A stretch of DNA of 64,000 bases from Brevibacterium marinum (GTDB lineage Bacteria; Actinomycetota; Actinomycetes; Actinomycetales; Brevibacteriaceae). The notes under the pieces are model-generated. The model saw nothing but the letters and a program-made list of their open reading frames with translations, did not search any database and was not told the origin of the DNA. The position numbers were made by a program, and so were the translations under genes. This document shows, piece after piece, positions 35,432-44,183 of this stretch. Position 1 is the stretch's first letter. Each line of letters begins with the position of its first letter. Where the stretch lies: assembly GCF_011927955.1 (NCBI RefSeq), contig NZ_JAATJN010000001.1, positions 310,001-374,000 on the forward strand, written 5' to 3'.

Positions 35432-35446
35432 CGCAATGTTTTTGCG
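35432..35446. promoter_or_regulatory. Candidate Lrp-type site
   Basis: CGCAATGTTTTTGCG is a dyad of CGCAA and TTGCG with a 5-bp T-rich centre. It lies in the 119-bp gap between the divergent Lrp gene and the M20 gene. Lrp/AsnC sites often have this 15-bp form. Further TTTGCGTC-like half-sites follow downstream. Confidence 0.45.
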
Positions 35447-35520
35447 TCAGGTCGTCCGTTTGCGTCTGACTTTGTCCATTCGCGTTGAAATGATTCACCT
35501 GGCTCCGGGAACATCGTGAC

Positions 35521-36690
35521 ATGAGCACAGATCCCGCAACGCTTGCCCTGCGCTGGCGAAGAGAGCTCCACCAGATCCCCGGAACCGAGTTCGACGTGGG
35601 CGAGACCGCCGAGTTCATCGCCCGGGTGTGCACCGACCTCGGTTGGCACGTCACCACAGGCATCGGCGGCACCGGGATCATCGCCACGCTCCGACGCGGC
35701 ACGAGCACACGGTCGATCGGTCTGCGGGCAGACATGGACGGGCTGCCCATCGAGGAGGGCACCGGGGCGGACCACCGTTCCCGGAATCCGGGAGTCATGC
35801 ACGCCTGCGGTCACGACGGGCACATGGCTATGGTCCTCGGCGCCGCGGCGAAGCTGACCGAGGGCGATGAGTTCGACGGCACGGTGCATCTGCTGTTCCA
35901 GCCCGCCGAAGAGCCTGGCACCGGCGCCGAGGCGATGCTGGCCGATGGTCTGCTCGAGCGCTTCCCGGTCGACGCCGTCTACGGACTCCACAACATCCCC
36001 GGTCTGCCCGCAGGAGAGATCCATGTGCGCAGCGGTGCGATCATGGCCGCCGAGGACAACTTCGAAATCCGCATCACCGGACGAGGAGGCCACGCTTCGG
36101 CCCCGCATCTCGTCATCGACCCGATGGTCATCGGCGCAGAAACCGTCCTCGCCCTGCAGTCGATCGTCGCCCGGGACGTCGACCCCCTCGATTCCGTGGT
36201 CGTCTCATGCACCGAACTCGTCACCGACGGGGCGCGGAATGCGATCCCCGACCAGGTGGTCATCCGCGGCGATGTCCGCTCCTTCTCAGATGACGACAGC
36301 ACGCTCGTCGAGACCCGCATGTGGGAGATCGCCGAGGGCATCGGCATCGCTCACCGGGCCACCTGCTCGGTGACCTACAGTCGCGTGTTCCGGCCGACGA
36401 TCAACGACGACACCTGCGTCGAACACATCGTCGCCGCGGCGAGCTCGGCGATCGGTGAGGACAGGGTCGACGGCTCGTGTCGGGCGATCACCGCCAGCGA
36501 GGACTTCGCGGCCTACGCCCGGGCGGTGCCGGCGGGCTTCGCGTTCCTCGGCGCCGGTGACATCGCCGCGAACGGCACGGCCCCTCTGCACAGCCGCGGC
36601 TTCGACTTCAACGACTCCGTCCTCGGCGCGGGCATCGACTTCTATGTCGAGCTCGTGCGCTCACGCCTGAGCAAAGGATCCACAGCATGA
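35521..36690 (+). CDS. M20-family amidohydrolase (N-acyl amino acid hydrolase type)
   Basis: A 389-residue M20D-type metal hydrolase. The residues ADMDGLPI (about 70-77), HACGHDGH (94-101), PAEEPGTGAE (about 128-137, catalytic Glu pair) and a C-terminal LHSRGFDFND metal-ligand segment are all intact. Members remove acyl or amino-acid groups from amide-linked amino acids. Start ATG 35521. It overlaps the next gene by ATGA, so the two are translationally coupled. An M20 peptidase (YgeY) beside diaminopropionate ammonia-lyase is also found in E. coli, which supports a role in releasing 2,3-diaminopropionate or a related amino acid. Confidence 0.9.
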   Translation: MSTDPATLALRWRRELHQIPGTEFDVGETAEFIARVCTDLGWHVTTGIGGTGIIATLRRGTSTRSIGLRADMDGLPIEEGTGADHRSRNPGVMHACGHDGHMAMVLGAAAKLTEGDEFDGTVHLLFQPAEEPGTGAEAMLADGLLERFPVDAVYGLHNIPGLPAGEIHVRSGAIMAAEDNFEIRITGRGGHASAPHLVIDPMVIGAETVLALQSIVARDVDPLDSVVVSCTELVTDGARNAIPDQVVIRGDVRSFSDDDSTLVETRMWEIAEGIGIAHRATCSVTYSRVFRPTINDDTCVEHIVAAASSAIGEDRVDGSCRAITASEDFAAYARAVPAGFAFLGAGDIAANGTAPLHSRGFDFNDSVLGAGIDFYVELVRSRLSKGSTA

Positions 36691-37793
36691 CCACGTCAGA
36701 CATCACGGACCCCGACTGGACGACGAACCGCCGCGACACCGCGTGGACCTGCCCCGACCAGACCGGCGAGGCGCTCGAATTCCACCGCAGCCTCGACGGA
36801 TACGCGCCCACCGCGCTCATCGAACTGCCCGAGCTGGCAGTGGAGCTCGGCGTCGGGCGGGTCTTCGCCAAGGACGAATCGACCCGGCTGGGACTGCCCG
36901 CGTTCAAGGCACTCGGAGCCTCGTGGGCGGTCCATCGGGCGCTCGGACGGGCCGGGTCCGAGGAGGGAGCAACCTCGGCGGAGGTCATCACTGCCACCGA
37001 TGGAAACCACGGTCGTGCCGTGGCGCGCTTTGCGCGGCTGGCCGGACGGGCGGCTCGGATCTTCGTTCCCGCCGCCGGCATCCATCCCGATGCGGTTGCC
37101 GCCATCCGCGGCGAAGGCGCCGAGGTGGTCGAGCATGCGGGCAACTATGACGAGACCGTGGTCGCCGCTGCACGGTTCGCGACCGATTCCGGCGGAGTCC
37201 TCGTCCAGGACACCGCGTGGGACGGCTACGAAGAGGTGCCCGGGTGGATCGTCGAGGGCTATTCGACGCTGTTCCAAGAGATCGATGCGCAATTGGCCGA
37301 TGGGGGCCGGCGCGGTCCCGATCTTGTACTGGTGCCCACGGGCGTCGGCTCACTGCTGCAGGCCGGCCTGGCGCACTATCGCAGTGAGAGTGGCCCTCGC
37401 GGCACCGCCGTCGTCTCGGTCGAACCGGAGTCCGCTGCCTGCATGGGGCCGAGCCTGACAGCCGGGCATCCGGTCACGGTCGAGACCGGGCAGACCATCA
37501 TGTCCGGACTGAATTGCGGCACACCGTCCTCGCTGGCCTGGCCGTTCATCCGTGAGGGGCTCGACGCCTCCGCAGCGGTCGGCGAACAGGAGACCATCGC
37601 AGCGGCCCACCGCTTGGCCGAGCTCGGCGTGGCCGCCGGGCCCTGTGGTGCGGCCTCGTTGGCCGGGGCACTGCTGGCGCTGACCGGTGATGGGGCGCAG
37701 TCGCGTCGCGCAGATCTGGGTGTGGGACCGGAGAGCATCATCGTGCTCACGGTCACCGAGGGGTCGGATGCCAATCCGGTGCCTGCGGGATAG
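36687..37793 (+). CDS. Diaminopropionate ammonia-lyase-like PLP enzyme
   Basis: A 368-residue fold-type II PLP enzyme. The PLP-lysine motif is LGLPAFKALGASWA (residues about 67-80), ATDGNHGRAVA (about 107-117) binds the substrate carboxylate, and the glycine-rich phosphate loop is VPTGVGSLLQ. The arrangement GYAPTALIELPELA at the N-terminus and QDTAWDGYEEVPGWI in the centre match diaminopropionate ammonia-lyases, which turn 2,3-diaminopropionate into pyruvate and ammonia. It overlaps the M20 gene by four bases. Threonine/serine dehydratase-type activity is the main alternative. Confidence 0.8.
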   Translation: MTTSDITDPDWTTNRRDTAWTCPDQTGEALEFHRSLDGYAPTALIELPELAVELGVGRVFAKDESTRLGLPAFKALGASWAVHRALGRAGSEEGATSAEVITATDGNHGRAVARFARLAGRAARIFVPAAGIHPDAVAAIRGEGAEVVEHAGNYDETVVAAARFATDSGGVLVQDTAWDGYEEVPGWIVEGYSTLFQEIDAQLADGGRRGPDLVLVPTGVGSLLQAGLAHYRSESGPRGTAVVSVEPESAACMGPSLTAGHPVTVETGQTIMSGLNCGTPSSLAWPFIREGLDASAAVGEQETIAAAHRLAELGVAAGPCGAASLAGALLALTGDGAQSRRADLGVGPESIIVLTVTEGSDANPVPAG

Positions 37794-37835
37794 GGAAAGC
37801 GCACGCACACTGTGTTCCTACTCGCACCCCTATCC
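37788..37835. terminator. Weak hairpin over two convergent stop codons
   Basis: GGATAGGG (37788-37795) and CCCTATCC (37828-37835) pair across a 32-base loop. Each arm contains the stop codon of one of the two convergent genes. The stem is short, so confidence is low. Confidence 0.35.
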
Positions 37836-39263
37836 GATCTCCGGGTCGGCCGGGATCCCGGTCAGCCGTGATGGTGTGAGGACTTCGTCGAGTGCATCGG
37901 CGCCGAGCACCCCCTGCTTCGTCACGAGGTCGGCGACCGTCTCGCCGGTGGCCAGAGCCTCTTTCGCCAATTTCGCAGCCGGGGCGTAGCCGATGACCGG
38001 GGCCAGTGCCGTGATCACGGTGACGGAGCGCGCGACGGTGTCCCCGAGCGTGTCACTGTTCGCGGTGATTCCGTCGACGCAGTTGACGCGCAGGGTCCGG
38101 CAGGCACGTTCGAGCCACGTCACCGACTGGAATAGTGAGTGGGCGATGATCGGTTCGAAGGCGTTGAGCTGAAGCTGCCCCGCCTCGACGGCCATCGACA
38201 CTGTGACGTCGGCGCCGGCGATCGAGTACGCGACCTGGGAGACCGATTCGGGGATGACGGGATTGACCTTGCCCGGCATGATCGACGACCCGGCCTGCCG
38301 GGCGGGCAGATCGATCTCTCCGAATCCGGCCTGCGGCCCCGAGGACAGCAGGCGCAGATCGTTCGAGATCTTCGACAGCTTCAGCGCGCTGCGTTTGAGC
38401 GCACCGGAGAAGGTCACGAACACGCCTGTGTCGCTCGTCGATTCGACAAGGTCACCGGCGCTGACGAGGTCGAGCCCGGTGATCTCCCGCAGATGCCTGA
38501 CGACCGCGTCCTGGTATCCGACCGGGGCGTTGATGCCTGTGCCGATGGCCGTCGCCCCCATGTTCACCTCGCCGAGGAGGGGGATCGTTTCATGGAGACG
38601 ATCGACGTCCTCGAGGAGGGTCACGGAGAATGCCGTGAACTCCTGTCCCAATGTCATCGGCACCGCATCCTGCAGCTGGGTCCGGCCGACTTTGACGATG
38701 TCGGCGAATTCGCGACCTTTGGCAGCGAAGGACTCTGCCAGCAGACGCAGCTCAGCGAGCAGGTTGTCCAGCGAGAAGGCGAGCGCGATCTTGATCGCAG
38801 TGGGGTACGTGTCGTTCGTCGACTGGCTGTGGTTCGTGTGGTCGTTGGGATTGATGAACGCGTAATCGCCCTTGGGCCGACCGGCCAGTTCGAGCGCGCG
38901 GTTCGTCACGACCTCGTTGACGTTCATATTCGTCGAGGTGCCCGCCCCGCCTTGGACGACTCCGACTCTGAATTCATCGTCGAGCGCTCCGGCTCTGATC
39001 TCCTCGCAGGCTTGGCTGATGAGTGCGGCCCGCTGCTCGTCGAGGGCCCCGATCTCCAGGTTGGCTCGTGCTGCGGCCTGCTTGACGCAGGCGAAGGCGC
39101 GAACGAAGTTCGGATAGACCGAGATCGGGCGCCCGGCGATCGGAAAGTTCTCGTTCGCCCGCGCGGTGTGGACTCCCCAGTACGCGGAGGCGGGAATCTC
39201 CATGCTTCCGATGGAGTCGGTTTCGGTGCGGATGAGCTCAGCTGCGGTGCTCGTCGGCGTCAT
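37830..39263 (-). CDS. aspA: Aspartate ammonia-lyase, paralogue 2
   Basis: A 477-residue aspartase. It carries the same GSSIMPGKVNP signature, TSTNMNVNEVVTNRA and NDHTNHSQSTNDTYPT blocks as paralogue 1, with scattered conservative changes and no acidic tail. The start ATG 39263 overlaps the stop of the flavin monooxygenase gene (ATGA), so it is coupled to that gene rather than to the Lrp regulator. Longer frames upstream run through the monooxygenase and are not real. Two aspartases within 6 kb but in different operons suggest separate control, not redundancy. One copy might accept an aspartate analogue. Confidence 0.9.
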   Translation of the reverse strand: MTPTSTAAELIRTETDSIGSMEIPASAYWGVHTARANENFPIAGRPISVYPNFVRAFACVKQAAARANLEIGALDEQRAALISQACEEIRAGALDDEFRVGVVQGGAGTSTNMNVNEVVTNRALELAGRPKGDYAFINPNDHTNHSQSTNDTYPTAIKIALAFSLDNLLAELRLLAESFAAKGREFADIVKVGRTQLQDAVPMTLGQEFTAFSVTLLEDVDRLHETIPLLGEVNMGATAIGTGINAPVGYQDAVVRHLREITGLDLVSAGDLVESTSDTGVFVTFSGALKRSALKLSKISNDLRLLSSGPQAGFGEIDLPARQAGSSIMPGKVNPVIPESVSQVAYSIAGADVTVSMAVEAGQLQLNAFEPIIAHSLFQSVTWLERACRTLRVNCVDGITANSDTLGDTVARSVTVITALAPVIGYAPAAKLAKEALATGETVADLVTKQGVLGADALDEVLTPSRLTGIPADPEIG

Positions 39264-40552
39264 GAGACGGCGCGGGCGAGGAGTTCGCTGCGGCTCGGGG
39301 TGTAGTCGCGGTACATCCGCTGGATGCCGATCTGGTCGGCGAGGTACTTCGCGTCGTGCCACACGCCCCAGATGAAGCTCGACCCGCGTCGGGACAGCCA
39401 GGGCAGCCCGAGGAAGTACATTCCGGGGACAGGGCTGACGCCGCGCTTCTGCACTGGGTATCCGCGTTCGTCGAGGACGCCGGGGACATCGAGCCAGGAG
39501 TAGTCGACCCCGAATCCGGTCGCCCAGATCACGGTCCGGATGCCCGCGGCGGCGAGGTCGAGTTCGCGGATCGGGGCGCTGACACAGTCCGGTTCGGGAC
39601 CGAGGATGTGCGCCTCGGGCTCGGGTGGCAGGTCGAGGCCGTTGCGTTCGATGTACTCATCGGCCTCACGCAGCAGCGATAGGTAGTTCTCGTCGCCGCG
39701 GGCGATGTTCCGCTGCAGGTCGTCACCGATGTGCAGGACGCCGTCGGCATAGGAATTCGCTCGGCCGAGCAGGGTGATGCCCGAGTTCGCGAGATCACGG
39801 AAGTCGACGGTGTGTCCGCCCTGCGCTCCGCTGACGGCGATCGTGACATGCTCGGCTCCGGCCGGCGGTGTGGCCATGTCCCACTTGCCCAGCACGCCGA
39901 GCCACCAGCAGAAATCGCGGCTGCGATAGGCGCGCGGCGGACGGTCGTGGGGACCGACGGCGAGGTGAACCGACCGACCCGAGCGCTGGATCTCGGCGGC
40001 GATCTGCACGCCGGACGACCCGGCACCGACGACGAGAACGCCGCCGTCGTCGAGCTGTTCGGGATTCTTGTAGTCATTCGAGTGGATCTGCGTCAATCCC
40101 GCCTCGGCAGGGATGATCTCAGGGATCCGCGGGGTCTGGAACGGCCCCGTGGCGGCGACGACGTAGTCGGCGTCGATAGCTCCGGCGTCGGTGGTCACTC
40201 GGAACCCTCGGGATCCTTCGTTCTCCGTCACCGAGGTAGCGCTGACCCCGGTGCGCACCGGGAGGTCCTTGGCCTCGACGAGGGTCTGGAAGTATTCGGC
40301 GACCTGCCCCTTCGTGGCGAAGCCGTCGGGGTCGGTGTCCGCGAACTCCTGTGTGGGGAAACGATCGTGCCAGGCGGGTCCGTTTGCGACGAGGGAGTCC
40401 CACCGGCGGGAGCGCCAGGCCTCGGCGACGCGGTCGCGTTCGAGGACGACATGGGCCACTCCCCTGTCGCTGAGATGCTCGCTCATCGCGATCCCGGCCT
40501 GGCCGCCGCCGATGACGACGACCTCGGTGGTTTCTGCGGCTGTGTTCGACAT
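39260..40552 (-). CDS. Flavin-dependent monooxygenase/oxidoreductase (CzcO-like)
   Basis: A 430-residue two-dinucleotide-binding flavoprotein. The FAD motif GGGQAGIAMSE is at about residues 16-26, and the NAD(P)H motif GAGSSGVQIAAE is near 175. The conserved ATGF segment lies near 347 (IWATGFGVDYSWL). The family (single-component flavin monooxygenases, often labelled CzcO) oxygenates amines, ketones or N-hydroxylates substrates. AAGGG supports ATG 40552. It is coupled by a four-base overlap to aspartase 2. A perfect T-N11-A dyad at 40687 lies in its leader, so the neighbouring LysR protein is probably its regulator. The substrate is unknown. Confidence 0.85.
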   Translation of the reverse strand: MSNTAAETTEVVVIGGGQAGIAMSEHLSDRGVAHVVLERDRVAEAWRSRRWDSLVANGPAWHDRFPTQEFADTDPDGFATKGQVAEYFQTLVEAKDLPVRTGVSATSVTENEGSRGFRVTTDAGAIDADYVVAATGPFQTPRIPEIIPAEAGLTQIHSNDYKNPEQLDDGGVLVVGAGSSGVQIAAEIQRSGRSVHLAVGPHDRPPRAYRSRDFCWWLGVLGKWDMATPPAGAEHVTIAVSGAQGGHTVDFRDLANSGITLLGRANSYADGVLHIGDDLQRNIARGDENYLSLLREADEYIERNGLDLPPEPEAHILGPEPDCVSAPIRELDLAAAGIRTVIWATGFGVDYSWLDVPGVLDERGYPVQKRGVSPVPGMYFLGLPWLSRRGSSFIWGVWHDAKYLADQIGIQRMYRDYTPSRSELLARAVS

Positions 40553-40686
40553 GGACACCCTTCCGTCGGTGCCGCGCGGTGGCGGCATCTGCTTCGTTGC
40601 TGGCGGGCACAACTTCAACGTTGCCCTGACGCCTTCCAGCAAACCGCAGGTGGAAGCGGCAATGCCAATAGTTCTTCACGGTGCAC

Positions 40687-40707
40687 TGCATCTTACGAAT
40701 AGATGCA
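40687..40707. promoter_or_regulatory. LysR-type T-N11-A site, copy 1
   Basis: TGCAT-N11-ATGCA is a perfect 21-bp dyad of the LysR T-N11-A type, located between the LysR gene and the flavin monooxygenase gene on the minus strand. The core ATCT-N7-AGAT recurs at 41700-41714 on the other side of the LysR gene. Confidence 0.6.
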
Positions 40708-40751
40708 ATGCTTGAGCATCGATCACTTGGAGGTATCGCCCGGAAACACTT

Positions 40752-41678
40752 TCAGCCTGACTCGGGAGCCACCTCGGCGAGGATCTCGCGGACGACGTTA
40801 GCCACGGCAGCGGCCTTCGCCGTCTGCCCGGATCGAGCCAGGGTGGACACGGCCACGTGCAGAGTGGGGACGGGATCGGAGATCTCGAGGATCGTCGTCC
40901 GCTCTCCCGTGTAGGTCTGCCGGATGCGCGGCCGCTGATTGAGGATGGAGAAGCCGAGGCCCATGGCGACCATCGACCGCACGGTCTCGTAGCTCGAGCT
41001 GCGGTAGCGCACATGCGGGGTGATGCCGGCCAAGCGCAGCATGTTGAGGAAGTACTCGCGGCTGTCGGGCAGGTCGAGGACGACGAAGTCATCCTCGGCG
41101 AGCACGCTCAGCGAGACCTTCTTCCGACGGGCGAGACGGTGATCGGTGCCGACGATGACGTGCGGCCGTGCCTCGCCGACGATCTCGGCGCGGATGCCGT
41201 CGGATTCGGTGAGGTCGTAGTTGAGCGCGAGTTCGACTCGACCGCTGCGCAGGGCGTCGATGCTCTCCTCGTGGTCTCCCTCGACGACCTCGACGGTCAG
41301 CTCCGGGTGGCGCTCGCCCAAGCGTTGGAGCAGCTGCGGCAGCAGAAACGGTGCGATCGTCTGGAAGCAGGCGATGACGATGGTTCCGCGAACCTCGCGC
41401 TGCCCGGCCTGGATCGAGTCGACGGCGTCGGTGATCCGCCCGAAGATCTCCCGGGTCTCGTGCAGCAGGCCCTCGCCGGCCGAGGTGAGCACGAGGCCCT
41501 TCGAGTGCTGACGCACGAATAGCGGAGCCCCGAGGGCCTTCTCCAGCTGATTGATCGCCGTCGACACGGCCGACTGGGCGATGTGCAGCTCCTGGCTGGC
41601 CTCGGTCATATTGAGCGTCTTCGCGCATTCGGCGAAGTACGACAGCTGAGTGAGCGTGATCGCGAATCTCTGCACCAT
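40752..41678 (-). CDS. LysR-family transcriptional regulator
   Basis: A 308-residue LysR protein. The winged helix is at residues about 7-66 (LTQLSYFAECAKTLNMTEASQ then AQSAVSTAINQLEKALGAPLF, shown here in parts), and the periplasmic-binding-like effector domain covers about 95-300. It is divergent from the RidA-DUF1028-M20 operon and upstream of the monooxygenase-aspartase pair. ATCT-N7-AGAT dyads sit on both sides of it, so it may control both units. The effector is unknown but should be an intermediate shared by these genes. Confidence 0.9.
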   Translation of the reverse strand: MVQRFAITLTQLSYFAECAKTLNMTEASQELHIAQSAVSTAINQLEKALGAPLFVRQHSKGLVLTSAGEGLLHETREIFGRITDAVDSIQAGQREVRGTIVIACFQTIAPFLLPQLLQRLGERHPELTVEVVEGDHEESIDALRSGRVELALNYDLTESDGIRAEIVGEARPHVIVGTDHRLARRKKVSLSVLAEDDFVVLDLPDSREYFLNMLRLAGITPHVRYRSSSYETVRSMVAMGLGFSILNQRPRIRQTYTGERTTILEISDPVPTLHVAVSTLARSGQTAKAAAVANVVREILAEVAPESG

Positions 41679-41699
41679 TGCGGCTCCCTGCGATGAAGA

Positions 41700-41714
41700 A
41701 TCTGTTTTGTAGAT
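41700..41714. promoter_or_regulatory. LysR-type T-N11-A site, copy 2
   Basis: ATCT-GTTTTGT-AGAT has the same core as the site at 40690-40704. It lies between the divergent LysR and RidA genes. A possible plus-strand -10 hexamer TATAAC follows about 16 bp downstream in the AT-rich stretch. Confidence 0.5.
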
Positions 41715-41809
41715 GCTCTGACTAAATTATAACTATTTCACAGATGAATGGAATGTCTCGAGAATGGGTGGCAGACAACGACCGCTTCACTCGACGAGGA
41801 GACGCCGCC

Positions 41810-42238
41810 ATGGCAGAGCCGACGCACACACGACTGAGAATGTTCAACACCAAGGACACCTATCCGGAGCAGAATCTCGACAACGATCTGTGCCAGGCCG
41901 TCGTCGCCGGCGGTGTCGTCTACCTGCGCGGACAGATCGGTCAGGACCTCGAGACCCGGGAGTCCGTGGGCATCGGCGACGTCACCGCGCAGGCGGAGCA
42001 GGCCATGGCCAATATCGCGATGCTCCTCGACGAGGCAGGCAGTCGACTCGAGGACATCGTCAAGGTCACCATCTACATCATCGATCCCCGCTACCGCGAA
42101 GACGTCTACCGCACCGTGGGCAAGTGGCTCAAGGGAGTCTTCCCTGTTTCGACCGGCATCGTCGTCCAGGCGCTGGCCCGTCCCGAGTGGCTCGTCGAGA
42201 TCGATGCCACGGCCGTCATCAGCGACAAGGAGGCGTGA
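41810..42238 (+). CDS. RidA-family (Rid/YjgF) protein
   Basis: A 142-residue Rid-superfamily protein. Conserved family segments are VYLRGQIGQD, LEDIVKVTIYI and ALARPEWLVEIDATAV, the last holding the Arg that binds the carboxylate of 2-imino acids. RidA proteins hydrolyse reactive enamines/imines that leak from PLP enzymes; operon-borne relatives often act in specific catabolic steps. ATG 41810 is chosen because GAGGAG lies nine bases upstream; an earlier ATG at 41744 gives an atypical extension. It is the first gene of an operon with DUF1028 and an M20 hydrolase, sharing one base with the next start (TGATG). Confidence 0.88.
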   Translation: MAEPTHTRLRMFNTKDTYPEQNLDNDLCQAVVAGGVVYLRGQIGQDLETRESVGIGDVTAQAEQAMANIAMLLDEAGSRLEDIVKVTIYIIDPRYREDVYRTVGKWLKGVFPVSTGIVVQALARPEWLVEIDATAVISDKEA

Positions 42239-42921
42239 TGACGTTTTCGCTCCTCCTCCACGATCCCGACACCGGTGAGTTCGGTGCGGCCATCGCCTCG
42301 TCCTCCCCTGCTGTCTCCGCCCGCTGCCTCAACCTGGCCGACGGCGTCGGCGGTGTGAACTCCCAGAACGTCACGGACCCTCGCCTCGGCGGCCGGATCC
42401 TCGACGAGATGGCGTCGGGAAAGCCCGCCCAGTCGGCTCTCGACACCGTCGTCGCTGCCACGGATGCCGCGTCGATCGCGTACCGTCAGCTGCTCGTCAT
42501 CGACGGCAGCGGTGACACCGCCGCACACTCCGGCGCGGAGGCGCTGGGCATCTTCGGTGCCCGGACCGAGACAAACGCGGTGGCCGGGGGCAATATGCTC
42601 AAGTCGATCGGGGTCCTCGACGCCTTCATCGACACCGCTCTGAACTCGAGCGGGCGCATCGAGCATCGACTCTTCGAGGCCTTCCAAGCTGCCTTCGCCG
42701 CGGGCGGAGAGGCCGGGCCCGTGCATTCGGCAGGACTTGCGGTCGTCAGCGACGCCGGTTGGCGGGTCACCGATCTGCGCGTGGACTGGGCCGAGGACGA
42801 CCCCATCTCAGAATTGGGCGAACTCCTCGACATCTGGATGCCACAGCGCGAGGACTACATCACCCGCGGCCTCGACCCCGTCGCCTCGCCCTCCTACGGT
42901 GTCCCCGGAGACGAGCGATGA
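42238..42921 (+). CDS. DUF1028-family (Ntn-hydrolase-like) protein
   Basis: A 227-residue DUF1028 protein. The N-terminal MTFSLLLHDPDTGEFGAAIASSSPAVSAR is the typical start (given here as the recognised pattern S-x3-DPxTGExGxAxASxxxAVxxR), and GNML with a following EAFQAAFAAGGEAGP segment is also typical. The fold is related to N-terminal nucleophile hydrolases. No member has a well-established role that I know of, but the family often lies beside peptidases and amino-acid transporters. GGAGG precedes ATG 42238, which overlaps the RidA stop. Its own stop overlaps the M20 start (ATGA). The three are clearly one translational unit. Confidence 0.85.
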   Translation: MTFSLLLHDPDTGEFGAAIASSSPAVSARCLNLADGVGGVNSQNVTDPRLGGRILDEMASGKPAQSALDTVVAATDAASIAYRQLLVIDGSGDTAAHSGAEALGIFGARTETNAVAGGNMLKSIGVLDAFIDTALNSSGRIEHRLFEAFQAAFAAGGEAGPVHSAGLAVVSDAGWRVTDLRVDWAEDDPISELGELLDIWMPQREDYITRGLDPVASPSYGVPGDER

Positions 42922-44099
42922 GGCAGCGCACCGACGCCGAGGTGGACGCGGCAGCTGTCAGGACAGCTGCCCCTGCCGTCAAGGACTTGATCTCCGAGCG
43001 CATCGCCGAGGTGGGGTCCTCCCTCGTGAGTCTGTCGAACTCTCTTCACGACAACCCCGAGCTCGGGTGGCAGGAGTACCGCTCGGCCGCCTCGGTGGCG
43101 GGCATCCTGGCCGATCACGGCTTCTCCGTCGAACACGAATATGCAGGACTCGAGACTGCGTTCCGCGCGACATACGGCTCCGGCGAGTTCACGATCGGCT
43201 TCCTCGCCGAATACGATGCGCTTCCCGGCCTCGGGCATGCCTGCGGGCACAATCTCATCTCCGCCATGAGCGTGGGAGGAGCCATCGGACTCGCGGCTGT
43301 CGCCGATGACCTGGGTATCGGCGTCGAGGTGATCGGCACCCCCGCCGAAGAGGGCGGCGGAGGCAAGATCGAACTGCTCGACCGTGGAGCGTTCACGAAC
43401 CTCGACTTCGCCCTCATGGCCCACCCCGCACCCGTCGACGTCGCCGAGGCCGAACCGTTCGCGGTCGCCCATTGGCACGTCGAATACACCGGCCGCGCGG
43501 CCCACGCCGCCGCCTACCCGGAGCGCGGAATCAACGCCAACGATGCCTTCCTCGTCGCCCAGGTGGCGCTGGGACTGCTGCGTCAGCAGCTGCCGAAGAC
43601 CGTGCGCGTCCACGGCGTGATGACCAACGGCGGGGAGGCTCCGAACGCGATCCCCGCGAAGACCGAGGGCCGCTGGTATGTCCGCGCAGAGTCGACCGAA
43701 GAGCTGCTGTCAGTGGAGAAGCGCGTCGTCGACTGCTTCGAAGCCGGAGCCTTGGCCACCGGAGCCTCCCTGGCGATCACCGCGGAGAGCCGACGATATG
43801 CGGAGATGCGGACCGACGAGGAAGCCCTCGATGCCTACCGCAGCAACGCCGTGGCACTGGGTCGGAACTTCGATGTCGACCCGATCGCGGCAACGATGAA
43901 CCGTGCGTCGACCGACATGGGCAATGTGTCTCAGGTCGTCAACGCGATCCACCCCTATATCGGTGTCGGCGGCGAGGCGAGCAACCACCAGGCCGCCTTC
44001 GCCGAATCCTGCGTCGGAGCGACCGCCGAACGCACACTCCTCGACGGTGCCACGGCTCTGGCTTGGACCGCCGCGGACGTGAGCGCCCGTCGCTCCTGA
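42918..44099 (+). CDS. M20-family metal hydrolase (AbgB-like amidohydrolase)
   Basis: A 393-residue M20 hydrolase. AEYDALPG (97-104), GHACGHN (106-112), PAEEGGGGK (about 139-147) and the HP metal ligand in LMAHPAPVD are intact, so it should be an active metal amidohydrolase of the p-aminobenzoyl-glutamate hydrolase type. It is coupled to DUF1028 by an ATGA overlap. With RidA and the aldehyde dehydrogenase downstream it probably cleaves an N-acyl or N-carbamoyl amino compound whose products are handled by the others. The exact bond is unknown. Confidence 0.88.
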   Translation: MRQRTDAEVDAAAVRTAAPAVKDLISERIAEVGSSLVSLSNSLHDNPELGWQEYRSAASVAGILADHGFSVEHEYAGLETAFRATYGSGEFTIGFLAEYDALPGLGHACGHNLISAMSVGGAIGLAAVADDLGIGVEVIGTPAEEGGGGKIELLDRGAFTNLDFALMAHPAPVDVAEAEPFAVAHWHVEYTGRAAHAAAYPERGINANDAFLVAQVALGLLRQQLPKTVRVHGVMTNGGEAPNAIPAKTEGRWYVRAESTEELLSVEKRVVDCFEAGALATGASLAITAESRRYAEMRTDEEALDAYRSNAVALGRNFDVDPIAATMNRASTDMGNVSQVVNAIHPYIGVGGEASNHQAAFAESCVGATAERTLLDGATALAWTAADVSARRS

Positions 44100-44183
44100 T
44101 CCGGCGCACCGACTGACTCCGACCATCACACAAGTATCACAGCAGTTCCGCGAGGAGCTGAGGTTCCAAAGGAGGAACTCCAC

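Noticed and set aside
42759-44099. Earlier start for the M20 gene at 42759
   Set aside because: That part overlaps the DUF1028 gene in another frame; the ATGA overlap at 42918 is the natural start.
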